Assembly: GCF_027484505.1 (NCBI RefSeq)
Contig: NZ_JAIXSV010000306.1
Location: forward strand, 22,687 to 86,686
Direction: 5' to 3'
Length of the DNA: 64,000 nucleotides
From: Asticcacaulis sp.
GTDB taxonomy: Bacteria; Pseudomonadota; Alphaproteobacteria; Caulobacterales; Caulobacteraceae
Made by a program: the position numbers and the translations under genes. Shown piece after piece: positions 51,802 to 60,974 of the stretch. Position 1 is the stretch's first letter. Each line of letters begins with the position of its first letter. The notes under the pieces were generated by a model. The model was not told the DNA's origin. It saw only the letters and a list, made by a program, of their open reading frames with translations, and ran no database searches.

Positions 51802-53269
51802 GTAGGGGCAGCGCATCAATCGCCCGCTGTTCCTGAATGGAACGGCCTGTTTCCAGCATGGTGATCAGGTAAAGGGCGGCGGGATCCGACAGCCATTCCG
51901 GGATCGGGCGATCTGTCCAGGCTGCCAGATCATCAGGGATCGGATTGCAGCGGGTCAGCAGACGGCTGGTGCGTTCCAGCAGCCAGTACATCAGGGCGGC
52001 CCGATGCGGATCGACGGGCGGGGGCGCTTCTGGCCGGCTCAACATCGCCAAATACGTATCACGATCGACCGGACGCACGGCGATGCCAGCCGCCCGCGTG
52101 AAGCTGGAGATATGGGTAGAGATGACGGGCCGGCCCATCATGGCCGCTTCCAGGCAGGTCGTGGAAGGACCGGCCGTCACCAGCCGCGCCCGTCGCATCA
52201 GGTCGTAGGAGGAAATATCCTCATCCTTGGCGATGATCCGGACCCGGCTGTCCGCCGGCAGCAAGGTTGTGAGGTCCGTCAGCGCCCGGTCACTGAGGCG
52301 GCAAGGATAAAGCCGGCCGCGCGGATGGCCGCGCACCGTAATCCGCATATCCGGTCGGGCCGCCAGCAGGCGCGGGATTGTCCAACATAGCCATTCACTC
52401 TGGGTGTCGAATAGACAGTCGCGATCCAGCCAGTTCGAATCATGCTCACGCGATAGGAAGAAGACAATATCCCCCGCCAGGGTGTCACGGTCTGCCTGAA
52501 AAGGGATACGGATGATCCGGTCCTGGCCACGTTCACGGTCGGCCAGCAGGGCTTGCGCCTCTGACACCATACCGTCATGAGCCTGTGGCCAGTCCTCGAC
52601 AACGCGCTCGAACAAGGGAACAAGGTCGCTGTGATGGCCGCCTGGTCCTTCCGTTCCGGTCACGATCAGACCCGGTCCCGCGTCATAGCAGAAGGTACGC
52701 AGGCCTGCGGCGACCGCCATACGGCGATAGATCAGGCTGCCATTGACCACGCCACCGGGCACCAGGATGCGGTCAACGCCGGGCAGAGACAGCAGGGGCG
52801 AAAGCCGCCTCATGATGGCCTCCCCGGCTGTCCGACATCGCTGTGACTGCCCATCAACCCCTTCCGGCGTGATTGCCCCTCGACCCAGCCAGTGCCGCAC
52901 ATCCCACTTCACGGCGGCCTCCAGGATGGCTGTGTCGATCACCGCCCCCGGCTGCTGGTCGGACAGACGATGGACGGGCCAATGGCTGGCCAGGGCTTCC
53001 AGCAGCGGGGCCAACGCCGCCAGTTCTGCCAGCCGGTAGCCAGCGTCGGCCGGCCAGGGCAGGTCCTGCACGATAAAGACCGGCTGCACCTGCCCGCGCC
53101 GGGCCAGCAGCAAAGCGGCCAGAATGCTGAAATGCGGCACACAGGTTTCGTACCAGGGAATGACAGGCACCAGAATGCGCGGCACCCCCGGTGCTGGGGG
53201 GAAGCCTTCCTGCACCAAGGCCATCAACCGGGCGCGGACCTGGGCCAAGGCGGCGGACTCGCTGAACAT
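51770..53269 (-). CDS. Capsule polysaccharide biosynthesis-type transferase
   Basis: 499 residues, GT-B-like. VPVIPWYETCVPHFSILAALL starts an N-terminal Rossmann half; the C-terminal half has ITVRGHPRG, YDLMRRARLVTAGPSTTCLEAAMMGRPVIS, the donor-binding pattern of Kps/Wcb and sialyl/Kdo-type transferases. With the CMP-nonulosonate operon next door it is the best candidate for the nonulosonosyl transferase. It converges with the phosphotransferase, overlapping by 32 bp. No membrane segment. Confidence 0.75.
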   Translation of the reverse strand: MFSESAALAQVRARLMALVQEGFPPAPGVPRILVPVIPWYETCVPHFSILAALLLARRGQVQPVFIVQDLPWPADAGYRLAELAALAPLLEALASHWPVHRLSDQQPGAVIDTAILEAAVKWDVRHWLGRGAITPEGVDGQSQRCRTAGEAIMRRLSPLLSLPGVDRILVPGGVVNGSLIYRRMAVAAGLRTFCYDAGPGLIVTGTEGPGGHHSDLVPLFERVVEDWPQAHDGMVSEAQALLADRERGQDRIIRIPFQADRDTLAGDIVFFLSREHDSNWLDRDCLFDTQSEWLCWTIPRLLAARPDMRITVRGHPRGRLYPCRLSDRALTDLTTLLPADSRVRIIAKDEDISSYDLMRRARLVTAGPSTTCLEAAMMGRPVISTHISSFTRAAGIAVRPVDRDTYLAMLSRPEAPPPVDPHRAALMYWLLERTSRLLTRCNPIPDDLAAWTDRPIPEWLSDPAALYLITMLETGRSIQEQRAIDALPLLMAGSGPGPA

Positions 53270-53280
53270 GGCCAGGACCG

Positions 53281-54726
53281 TCAGGCCAGACGGATCGCAA
53301 AGCCGACACCATAGCCGGCCTCACGATAGCTGAAACTGGAGAAACGCGGATCTTCGACGACCATCCGCTGCCACAGCATCCAGAGCTCCGGATGGGCTGG
53401 ATGGGCGATATCGTCGAAGACCACGGCACCACCGATCCGCAGGCGTGGCAGCACGTCGAACAGGTCCTGCGCGGCACCATCCAGACTGTGATCGCCATCA
53501 ACCGTGATCAGATCATAGGCGGCGTCGGGATGTGACGCAAAATGGGCCGGCAGGGTCTGGTGTGAATCCCCATCAATGAACCGTGCCAGGCCCAGCTTGT
53601 GCCCAACCTTGGCCAGCTCTGCCGCCACCAGCTCGGGGCCCGGATTGCTCATGCCAGCATAATTGTTGACCCACATGTCAAACAGGTCCATGCGGCATTC
53701 CGGGGCACGGCTGGCCACGGCACAGGCACTGCGGCCACGACGGACACCGATCTCAAGGTAATCGCGGGGACGGATCAGGTCGGAGAGGCACAAAAGGACG
53801 GTGACAATGTCGGCATAGCGCCAGTCAGCTCCGAAACGCGCCCGTCCCTCAGCATAAAAGTGCCGCAAATATTGAGTGTAGGCGTCATGTTCCAGCCGCT
53901 CCAGCAGGCGGGTGGCGTCGGTCAGGTAATCATGGCTGTAAAGCCGCTGCTGGGCCGTGGGGGCGGCAGCCATCACAGGTGGATACCAGGCCCCCCCTCC
54001 AGCTGCCAGGGACTGACAGTTACCGGACGTGACCGCCTTTGTCGCGCCATAGTCCGGCCAGCGTACCGACAGGTCGGGGCCGACCACGGGCAAACAGGCG
54101 GCATCGGCTTCCACCGGCTTCAAGGGCCGGGCGGGATTTCCCCCCGCCAGCCAGCCAGCGGGTATGTCGGACACGACAACGGAGCCGGCAGCCACAACCG
54201 CACCGGCACCAATCCGCACCCCTTTCATGATCAGGCTGTTCATCCCGATCCAGGCACCCGTCCCGATATGGACAGCGGCGCTGTCGATGGCGGGGGTCGC
54301 TGTGCGGCCCGCCAGGATCGCCTCGAAATGCCTGCGCCGTGCGGCTGCCGTGAGGGGGTGTGTGTTATTGTCAAATATCTGCACGCCATGGGCGATCAGC
54401 ACATGATCCGCGATATCCACCCGGGCAGCCGCACTGATGATCGTATCGTCACCGACATAGCACCCGTCACCGATGCGGATATGACCATCGCCGAAGGCAT
54501 CAATCCGCAGGACACCGCGCAGCACGGTTCCAGCCCCCACAAGGACCCGCTCCCGCCCGCCCAGTGCATTGGCACAGCAGGCCGACGGGCCCAGCAGAAC
54601 GGATGGATCCAGCGTGGCTCCGGTATCAAAATGGTGGGGTGGACGATCATCCGCCTCCCCCCCGATCAGGTCGGCGTAACGCCGGGCACCGCCACCGGCG
54701 AAGGCGTGGAAATGATCGACAGGCAT
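53281..54726 (-). CDS. Left-handed beta-helix acyltransferase fused to class I methyltransferase
   Basis: About 481 residues from ATG 54726, preceded by AGGAG 5 nt upstream; GTG 54732 is two codons earlier. Residues ~30-210 are LbH repeats with [23 protein letters not shown] coils and a final [20 protein letters not shown]. From ~250 there is a Methyltransf_24-like domain: [57 protein letters not shown] and [12 protein letters not shown]. Combining acylation and methylation on one polypeptide suggests sequential capping of a terminal sugar. Confidence 0.85.
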   Translation of the reverse strand: MPVDHFHAFAGGGARRYADLIGGEADDRPPHHFDTGATLDPSVLLGPSACCANALGGRERVLVGAGTVLRGVLRIDAFGDGHIRIGDGCYVGDDTIISAAARVDIADHVLIAHGVQIFDNNTHPLTAAARRRHFEAILAGRTATPAIDSAAVHIGTGAWIGMNSLIMKGVRIGAGAVVAAGSVVVSDIPAGWLAGGNPARPLKPVEADAACLPVVGPDLSVRWPDYGATKAVTSGNCQSLAAGGGAWYPPVMAAAPTAQQRLYSHDYLTDATRLLERLEHDAYTQYLRHFYAEGRARFGADWRYADIVTVLLCLSDLIRPRDYLEIGVRRGRSACAVASRAPECRMDLFDMWVNNYAGMSNPGPELVAAELAKVGHKLGLARFIDGDSHQTLPAHFASHPDAAYDLITVDGDHSLDGAAQDLFDVLPRLRIGGAVVFDDIAHPAHPELWMLWQRMVVEDPRFSSFSYREAGYGVGFAIRLA

Positions 54727-54928
54727 CTTCACTCCTGCCCGGACTCAATCTTGATCCGGCACTGCCAATGACACATCGCCGTCATGCCATAATTCCGGCC
54801 CGCTATCCATGGCTACAGCCTCGGCACCATATATGCCGACCGGAAAGGGTGGCATGAGCCTGAGCGAGGCGATAGGCTTGTCGGCCGAAACGTCCGAGAT
54901 GCAGGGCAGCAGGCAGGAGCGGGGTGAG

Positions 54929-56518
54929 ATGACGTATCGGGGTTTCAAGGTTCAGCGCCTGTTTGCCAGCCAGGACCTCACCGACCCTGAACGTCAGCTG
55001 TTCGACAAGTATCTGCAGCGCGATCCTGTTTCCGAATATGTGCGTTACTACGCCGAACGCCAGGATCGGATCATTTCCCATTCGGCCAATACGTTTGAAC
55101 GTCTGAACCGGGTCTTTCAGCTGGATTGGCTGCGGGACCAGCTGCTGATGCCACCTACGGCAGATTTCCTGGATTATGGCTGTGGTACGGCGTCGGCAGG
55201 CAAGTACATCGCGGACTATCTGGATGCAGGACGCTATACGGGCGTCGACATCTCCGCCGTATCCATTGATGAGGGGCGTCGGATCCTGGAGGCCCATGGC
55301 CTGGAAGCCAAGCAACCGGTCCTGCATGTCATTCCGGACGGCGACCTGAGCGCGCTTGGCGACAAGCGCTTTGATATCATCTGGGCGCAGTCCGTCTTTA
55401 CTCACCTCCCGCCCGAGGTGATCGAGGATATTCTTGGCAGATTGCGCGTACATCTGAAGCCGGGGGGGGCCATCTACGCGTCGGCAACCTTGGCAGAAGC
55501 AGGCGAGGGGGTCTTACAGGTGAACCCCCATAACTGGTTCCAGGAGCCGGCAGTGCTGGCGGCCTGCGGGTCCGCAGCCGGCTATGAGATGGAGAGGATG
55601 GAGGGGTGGCATCACCCCTACGGTATCCCCGAGCGAAGCGCCTTGATGCGCTTCCTGCCCCGGGAGGAGGGTGACGCGGCGCGACGCCATGAGCTGACCC
55701 TGCGCGGCTTTACGGTACTAAAGGACATATATGCGGCAGACGCTGCCGGCGATATCCGACAGATGGCCGAAGCAATCTTCGCCCGACCTGACAGTCTGGA
55801 CCCGTCGCTGGGTGACAGCACGCATGTCCGCAACAATGCCTTGGCGCGGTTTGATGACATCAGTCGGGTGCTGATGAACGACAGGATGCTGACGGCCATT
55901 CAGCGTATCGTTGGCGATGGCGGCTATATCCTACCGGTCAACGCCTTGTGCCAGGATCGCTATTCGACTTGGCACAAGGATGTCCATGGCCTGGAAAAGC
56001 GCGGCTATGACTTCCATTGGAAGACAGAGGATCTCGGCCTTTACACAGTCATCGTCTATCAGCAGGAAAGCAGTCGGGAACAGGGGGGCGGACTCGACAT
56101 CATCCCAGGCTCACACCGGGTCAGGGACCGCTATTCCTACGAAGCCGGTGATGGGGGACAGGTAGCGCTTGGCGAACTCGCCTATGATCCTGCCCTGGTC
56201 AGGACCCTGCAGAGCAGCCCCTGCGATGTGATCATCTTTGATGTACGCTGCGACCATCGCGGATCCTGGCCAGATGACTGGGGACCGCACCGTTCGGGGA
56301 CCCGCGAGAATAAGGAAATCCGGAAGTACCTGTTTTCGTTCAAGATCATGAAGCAGGGGCCGGCTGTGGCCGATTACATGGGGTATTTCCTGCGTTTGGC
56401 GACAGAGCTACCGGACTTCCGCTATCTGTGGGAAACCCGTCCGCCTTCTACGCTGGCCCAACGATGTGCGAATTTTGGACTTTGCTATCTCGATCCCGCT
56501 GATTTCAAGGCTCAATGA
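54929..56518 (+). CDS. Methyltransferase fused to PhyH-type Fe(II)/2-oxoglutarate dioxygenase
   Basis: About 529 residues from ATG 54929 (AGGAG nine nt upstream); the frame is open to 54809. First domain: class I methyltransferase with FLDYGCGTASAGKYIADYL and DIIWAQSVFTHLPP. Second: phytanoyl-CoA dioxygenase-like fold with the iron ligands H349 and D351 in STWHKDVHG and H443 in VRCDHRGSW, and Arg in SGTRENKEIR for 2-oxoglutarate. It would hydroxylate or oxidatively process and methylate the same substrate. No signal peptide. No partner is recognised. Confidence 0.85.
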   Translation: MTYRGFKVQRLFASQDLTDPERQLFDKYLQRDPVSEYVRYYAERQDRIISHSANTFERLNRVFQLDWLRDQLLMPPTADFLDYGCGTASAGKYIADYLDAGRYTGVDISAVSIDEGRRILEAHGLEAKQPVLHVIPDGDLSALGDKRFDIIWAQSVFTHLPPEVIEDILGRLRVHLKPGGAIYASATLAEAGEGVLQVNPHNWFQEPAVLAACGSAAGYEMERMEGWHHPYGIPERSALMRFLPREEGDAARRHELTLRGFTVLKDIYAADAAGDIRQMAEAIFARPDSLDPSLGDSTHVRNNALARFDDISRVLMNDRMLTAIQRIVGDGGYILPVNALCQDRYSTWHKDVHGLEKRGYDFHWKTEDLGLYTVIVYQQESSREQGGGLDIIPGSHRVRDRYSYEAGDGGQVALGELAYDPALVRTLQSSPCDVIIFDVRCDHRGSWPDDWGPHRSGTRENKEIRKYLFSFKIMKQGPAVADYMGYFLRLATELPDFRYLWETRPPSTLAQRCANFGLCYLDPADFKAQ

Positions 56519-56607
56519 GGCGTGTCATCTCCTTCCCGGCCTGTTGCTTGCCCACCGATGATCGGGAAGGGTAGTCTGGTGCCGCACCGGACAGCAGGAA
56601 AAGTGTG

Positions 56608-57774
56608 ATGATGCCGTCAATCGATCCGACCCCTATCGATCCCGCCCATATCCAGCAATGGCGTCAGGCGATCCGGACGACGACGCATGCCCATTATCAC
56701 TATCATATGGGGCGGGCCCTTCTCCGGATGAATAGTCCGCAAGCGGCTTCCCAGCATCTGCGCCAAGCCTTGGCCCAGGAACCCCAGCATGCCCGCGCCC
56801 GGACCGCGCTGATCATTCTGGCGCGCGAGACGGGGCAGGAGGATCAGGCCAACGCCTTGCTGACTGAGGGAGAAGCCATCGATCCGGGATTCACGCTGCG
56901 GGCCGATGTCGAACGTTGTGAAGAAGTCCAGAGCGCTGACGAGGCTCAGTCCATGCTTGGACAGTTGCTGGCCCCCAGCTATGCGCAGGTGACCAGCTGG
57001 GTATTAGCCTCCAATCTGCTGCGGCTGGCAGAAATCCTGACACAGGCCGGTCGCCTGTCCCCGGCGCAGACTGCCTACCGGGCAGTCCTGGCCGCTGAAC
57101 CGGATAATGAGAAAGCGCATGCCGGCCTTTGCCTGAACCTGCTGCGAAACCGGGATGTGGAAGGCTTGGGAACCCATCTGGACAGTGCGGCAGCAGCGGG
57201 TATCGAGAATGCCTCCCTGGCCTTTGCACGGGGGCAGTATCTGGTTCTGCGCCATGAGTATGCCTTGGCCGACGACGCCTTCGCCAAAGCCTACGCCCTG
57301 GGCCATCCCCAGCCGGGGCAGATCCGTCTTTTCCAGGCCCGTATCCGGCTGGCCTGGGGCGCCGCCGACCAGGCAGCGGCCATGATCCCAAGTTTGGGAG
57401 CGGATGTGAACGGACAGGCCTATGGCCTGCTGGCGCGGCTGCGGATGGGAGATGATCCTGCCGCCCTGGCCGCCGAGGCGAATGCCCTGATCGGCGGCCA
57501 GGAGATCAGCCGTATCGTGGCCGCCTTCGTCCTGGCTGCCCTGGGGCGACGGGCCGAGGGATTGGCTGGGCTGGACCCGCTGCTGGCGGGAACGCACAGC
57601 TACATGACACCGTTGGCCGCCGCCATCCTGCGCGACGCCGGAGGAGAGGAGGAGAAGGCCCGGTCGCTGCTGCGCCAAGCGCTGGACCAGCGGGGCGTCT
57701 TCTTTGACTTCTTCCTGGATGGGCTGCCCGGTGGCCGGGAGTGCCTGCAACGGCTCGGGACTGAAAACAGGTGA
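56608..57774 (+). CDS. TPR-repeat protein
   Basis: 388 residues. At least eight TPR-like units from about residue 15 onward (HYHMGRALLRMNSPQAASQHLRQAL; LARETGQEDQANALLTEGE; AGRLSPAQTAYRAVLAAEPDNEKAHAGLCLNLLRN). ATG 56608 follows AGGAAAAG; GTG 56605 and ATG 56611 are close alternatives. TPR scaffolds next to nonulosonate and glycosyltransferase genes can present the acceptor protein, as in FlmG-type flagellin glycosylation, but FlmG also has its own transferase domain that is absent here. Confidence 0.8.
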   Translation: MMPSIDPTPIDPAHIQQWRQAIRTTTHAHYHYHMGRALLRMNSPQAASQHLRQALAQEPQHARARTALIILARETGQEDQANALLTEGEAIDPGFTLRADVERCEEVQSADEAQSMLGQLLAPSYAQVTSWVLASNLLRLAEILTQAGRLSPAQTAYRAVLAAEPDNEKAHAGLCLNLLRNRDVEGLGTHLDSAAAAGIENASLAFARGQYLVLRHEYALADDAFAKAYALGHPQPGQIRLFQARIRLAWGAADQAAAMIPSLGADVNGQAYGLLARLRMGDDPAALAAEANALIGGQEISRIVAAFVLAALGRRAEGLAGLDPLLAGTHSYMTPLAAAILRDAGGEEEKARSLLRQALDQRGVFFDFFLDGLPGGRECLQRLGTENR

Positions 57775-57813
57775 CAGGTCTGACAGGGTGTCTCTATCTA
57801 TGACATCAGTTGA

Positions 57814-58791
57814 ATGGTTAAGCCGGGGTGGAAGTTGCCGATCGAAGGCAGACAGGACCGCCTGGCCTGGGTAACCGGTGCCGGGGGCTTCATCGGGACG
57901 GCGGTCGCAGCACGGCTGGCACGCGATGGCTGGCGGATCCTTGCCTTCGGCCACCATATCCACGACCGGCCGCTCTGCGACGGTATCCAACCTTTATCGG
58001 AAACCATCGATCAGGACATTGTGATGCAGGCGGTGGGTGACTATGGCCCGCCGGACTTGGTCGTTCATGCCGCTGGTGGCAGCCATGTCGGACAGGCTGA
58101 CGCCCAGCCGGGACTGGATTTCGGCCGGACCGTGCAGACCACGGGCGCCCTGGTGCATGGGCTGGGGCTGGCAGGGTGTGACGGCACCCACCTGATCTAT
58201 CCATCCAGCGCCGCCATCTATGGACAGCAGCCGGTCGGCCCCATCGGCAGCGCCACCCCGCCTATGCCCATCAGCCAGTATGGCTGGCACAAGCTGATGG
58301 CTGAAACGGTCTGCAGGCAGGGTGCGCAACGCTATGGCCTGCATGTCACCATCATCCGCTTCTTCTCCCTGTATGGACCGGGCCTGCGCAAGCAACTGTT
58401 CTGGGAACTGGGTAACCGGCTGCGTGCCGGTACAAGCCTGCTGGAGCTGGGTGGAACGGGGGAGGAGACGCGCGACTTCCTGTCGATCGGCGATGCTGTG
58501 GACCTGATCTGCCATCTGCATGGACAAGCTGCATCGGGGCTACAGATCGTCAATGGCGGCAGTGGTCAGGCCACACGCGTGGCCGACGCTATCAGCCTTT
58601 TTCAGCAGGCCCTGGGTACACACGTGCCGGTCCGCTTCACAGGCCAGGTCCGGGTCCATGACCCACACCATCTCTGTGCCGGGCTGGGGGATATGGACTG
58701 GCAGCCCGCGACCGATCTGGCGACGGGCCTCAGCACCTATGGAAACTGGTTGCGCAAAGACATGGCAGGCGGATTGGAGACCACAGGATGA
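57814..58791 (+). CDS. NAD-dependent epimerase/dehydratase
   Basis: 325 residues, extended SDR. WVTGAGGFIGTAVAARLARDGW is the NAD loop near residue 20, with VVHAAGGSHVG, YPSSAAIYG and the catalytic YGWHKLMAE, then RFFSLYGPGLRKQ. It does not fall clearly into GalE, Gne or RmlD. It would produce a sugar nucleotide for the next glycosyltransferase, with which it overlaps by 4 bp (ATGA). Confidence 0.85.
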   Translation: MVKPGWKLPIEGRQDRLAWVTGAGGFIGTAVAARLARDGWRILAFGHHIHDRPLCDGIQPLSETIDQDIVMQAVGDYGPPDLVVHAAGGSHVGQADAQPGLDFGRTVQTTGALVHGLGLAGCDGTHLIYPSSAAIYGQQPVGPIGSATPPMPISQYGWHKLMAETVCRQGAQRYGLHVTIIRFFSLYGPGLRKQLFWELGNRLRAGTSLLELGGTGEETRDFLSIGDAVDLICHLHGQAASGLQIVNGGSGQATRVADAISLFQQALGTHVPVRFTGQVRVHDPHHLCAGLGDMDWQPATDLATGLSTYGNWLRKDMAGGLETTG

Positions 58792-59969
58792 GCGAAGGCC
58801 GCCTGCGGATATTGCTGCATATTCAGGACCGGTCTGCCGGATGGGCAGGCGGCCTCAATTATCTGCGGGCCGTGATTGAGCTGCTGGACTGTCAGCCGGA
58901 GGCGACCAGGCCCGACATCCTGGTGTTCAATGATCTACCCGGCAGCGGCCTGCAGGAAGCCCTGAACCGGCCGGCGGTGACCTGCGTCCTGGGCACTGAC
59001 GGTGCGGTCCTGAGGGTGCGGGAGGCGGACATGGAAGCCCGGCTTGCCGCCCTGGAACCCAGTCAGCGGCGGCGCAGCCTGGCCGAACAGGCCGATGCCC
59101 TCTATCCCATCGTTCCGGGGGACCCTTATCCGGTCAACCCCAAACACTGGCTGTGGGTGCCTGATTTTCAGCACCGCCACCTGCCGGAATTTTTCACCCC
59201 GGATGAGTGGGCGCAGCGGGAAGCACGCGTCAGGGAACTGCTGGCCCGGCCCTGCCCCCTGATCCTGAGCAGCCGGTCGGCCCTGGCCGATCTGAAAAGT
59301 TTCTTCCCCGACCATGCCGCCCGGCCGCATGTCTGGCACTTCCGCAGTCTGGCCCGGCCCCAGGGGAATGACCGGCTGCGCGAGGTCCGGGCGCGCTATG
59401 GATTGCCCGACCGGTTCTTGTTCATCCCCAACCAGTTCTGGGCCCACAAGGACCATGGGACGGCTTTTCGCGCCCTGGCCCGATTGCGCGAACAGGGGGA
59501 GGTGATCCAGCTGATCTGCACAGGCAGCAAGGAGGATCACCGCAGCCCGGACTATTACGACACGCTTTTCGCCATGGTGGCGACGTTGGGCCTCACCGGC
59601 ATCCGGCATCTGGGCAGCATCCCGCATGCCGATGTGCTGGCCTGTCTGCAAATGGCGACCTGTGTTATTCAACCATCCCGCTTTGAGGGGTGGAGCACCC
59701 TGGTGGAGGATGCGCTTGCCCTGGGGGTGCCGCTGGCCGCCAGCCAGTTGCCGGTACATGTGGAGCAGATGGGCAAGGACGGCATGTTCTTTGCGCCCGG
59801 GGATGCAGACGGGCTGGCAGCCCTGCTGAGCGCGCGGCTGCCGGGCCTGCCGGACAGCACGCCGCAAGCGGCTGTCCAGGCCGCGGCCCGACGCTATGAT
59901 CAGGTCCGTCAGGCGGCGGGCGCGGCGCTGCTGGCCCTGATCGGGGCCGAGAGCGGTCGATCGGGATAG
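58788..59969 (+). CDS. GT4 glycosyltransferase
   Basis: 393 residues. GT-B fold: HIQDRSAGWAGGLNYLRAVIELLD at the N-terminus, FIPNQFWAHKDHGTAFRALARL as the donor-site loop, and QPSRFEGWSTLVEDALALGVPLAAS with the catalytic E. It is a cytoplasmic retaining transferase. Starts by ATGA overlap with the epimerase gene, so the pair is co-translated. Confidence 0.92.
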   Translation: MSEGRLRILLHIQDRSAGWAGGLNYLRAVIELLDCQPEATRPDILVFNDLPGSGLQEALNRPAVTCVLGTDGAVLRVREADMEARLAALEPSQRRRSLAEQADALYPIVPGDPYPVNPKHWLWVPDFQHRHLPEFFTPDEWAQREARVRELLARPCPLILSSRSALADLKSFFPDHAARPHVWHFRSLARPQGNDRLREVRARYGLPDRFLFIPNQFWAHKDHGTAFRALARLREQGEVIQLICTGSKEDHRSPDYYDTLFAMVATLGLTGIRHLGSIPHADVLACLQMATCVIQPSRFEGWSTLVEDALALGVPLAASQLPVHVEQMGKDGMFFAPGDADGLAALLSARLPGLPDSTPQAAVQAAARRYDQVRQAAGAALLALIGAESGRSG

Positions 59970-60056
59970 AGGAGGCCCGGATGCCTGGCACCGGGCATCA
60001 AAGGCCGGTTTGAATGGATGGCCCGTGGCGGAAGCCGGCGGGCAGGGGGAACAGGA

Positions 60057-60971
60057 ATGAGCAAGGGGGATGTCGCGGCCCTGCTGGCCGAGGGACGGGC
60101 CGCTGTGGCGGCGGGCGACGAGGCTGGGGCAGAAATATGGTTCGCCCGCGCCGTAGAAGCGGCACCCGACGATCCGGAAGCCCATGTCGAGCTGGGCCGG
60201 TGCCTGAACCGGCAGGGTGACCGGCGGGGCGCCATCCAGTCGATGAGCCGGGCCGTCTCCATCGATCCCGACGCCCATGCCGCCCTGAACCGGCTGCGCT
60301 GGCTTCTGCGCGATGACAGGCTGGAACCCCCCTCGGCATTGGCCCGCATCCAGGCGCGCGGGGTGGAGGTGGCCAGCGTCCTGGATGTCGGCGCCTCGGA
60401 TGGAACCTGGTCGATCAAGGCAAGGCCCTGCTGGCCCCAGGCCCGTTACCATCTGGTAGAAGCCTTCGGCCATTGGCGGGAGAAACTGGAGGCCCTGTGC
60501 GCGGCCGAACCCGCCTTCAGCCATGTCATCGCGGCAGCCGGTGCCACGGAGGGTGAAGTCTGGTTCTACAACGATCCCGACGCACCCTATGGCGGGGCCG
60601 CCAGCACGGCACCCGGGCAGGGGCACTGGTCGGTGCCGCAGGTGTCGCTGGCCGGGGAGGTGGCGCGCCTTGGCCTGCCGGGCCCCTATCTGATCAAGCT
60701 GGATACGCACGGGTTCGAACGGCCCATCCTGGAAGGGGCGGCAAGCATCCTGGCCCAGGCCAGTCTGGTGGTGATCGAGACCTACATCTTCCATATCCAT
60801 CCCGAGGCCATGCTGTTCCATGAGATCTGCGCCTACATGGCCGCGCGCGGTTTCCGCGTCATCGACATGTCGGAACCGCTGTGGCGTGAGCGTGACCGGG
60901 CCCTGTGGCAGGTGGACCTGTTCTTCGTGCGTGACGACCGACCGGAATTCGCCACTAACAGCTATAGCTGA
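60057..60971 (+). CDS. TPR-FkbM-type methyltransferase
   Basis: 304 residues from ATG 60057 (GGGGGAACAGGA upstream). Residues 5-75 are two TPR units (GDEAGAEIWFARAVEAAPDDPEAHVELGRCLNRQGDRRGAIQSM). An FkbM-family SAM domain follows: VASVLDVGASDGTWSIKA, LVEAFGHWREKL, GAASTAPGQ and YLIKLDTHGFERPILEGA. These enzymes O-methylate sugars or glycans. The gene ends three bp before the next start. Confidence 0.88.
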   Translation: MSKGDVAALLAEGRAAVAAGDEAGAEIWFARAVEAAPDDPEAHVELGRCLNRQGDRRGAIQSMSRAVSIDPDAHAALNRLRWLLRDDRLEPPSALARIQARGVEVASVLDVGASDGTWSIKARPCWPQARYHLVEAFGHWREKLEALCAAEPAFSHVIAAAGATEGEVWFYNDPDAPYGGAASTAPGQGHWSVPQVSLAGEVARLGLPGPYLIKLDTHGFERPILEGAASILAQASLVVIETYIFHIHPEAMLFHEICAYMAARGFRVIDMSEPLWRERDRALWQVDLFFVRDDRPEFATNSYS

Positions 60972-60974
60972 GCC

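Noticed and set aside
56531..56570. 8-bp inverted repeat after the dioxygenase fusion as terminator
   Set aside because: Short arms, 24-nt loop and no T-run; too weak to call.
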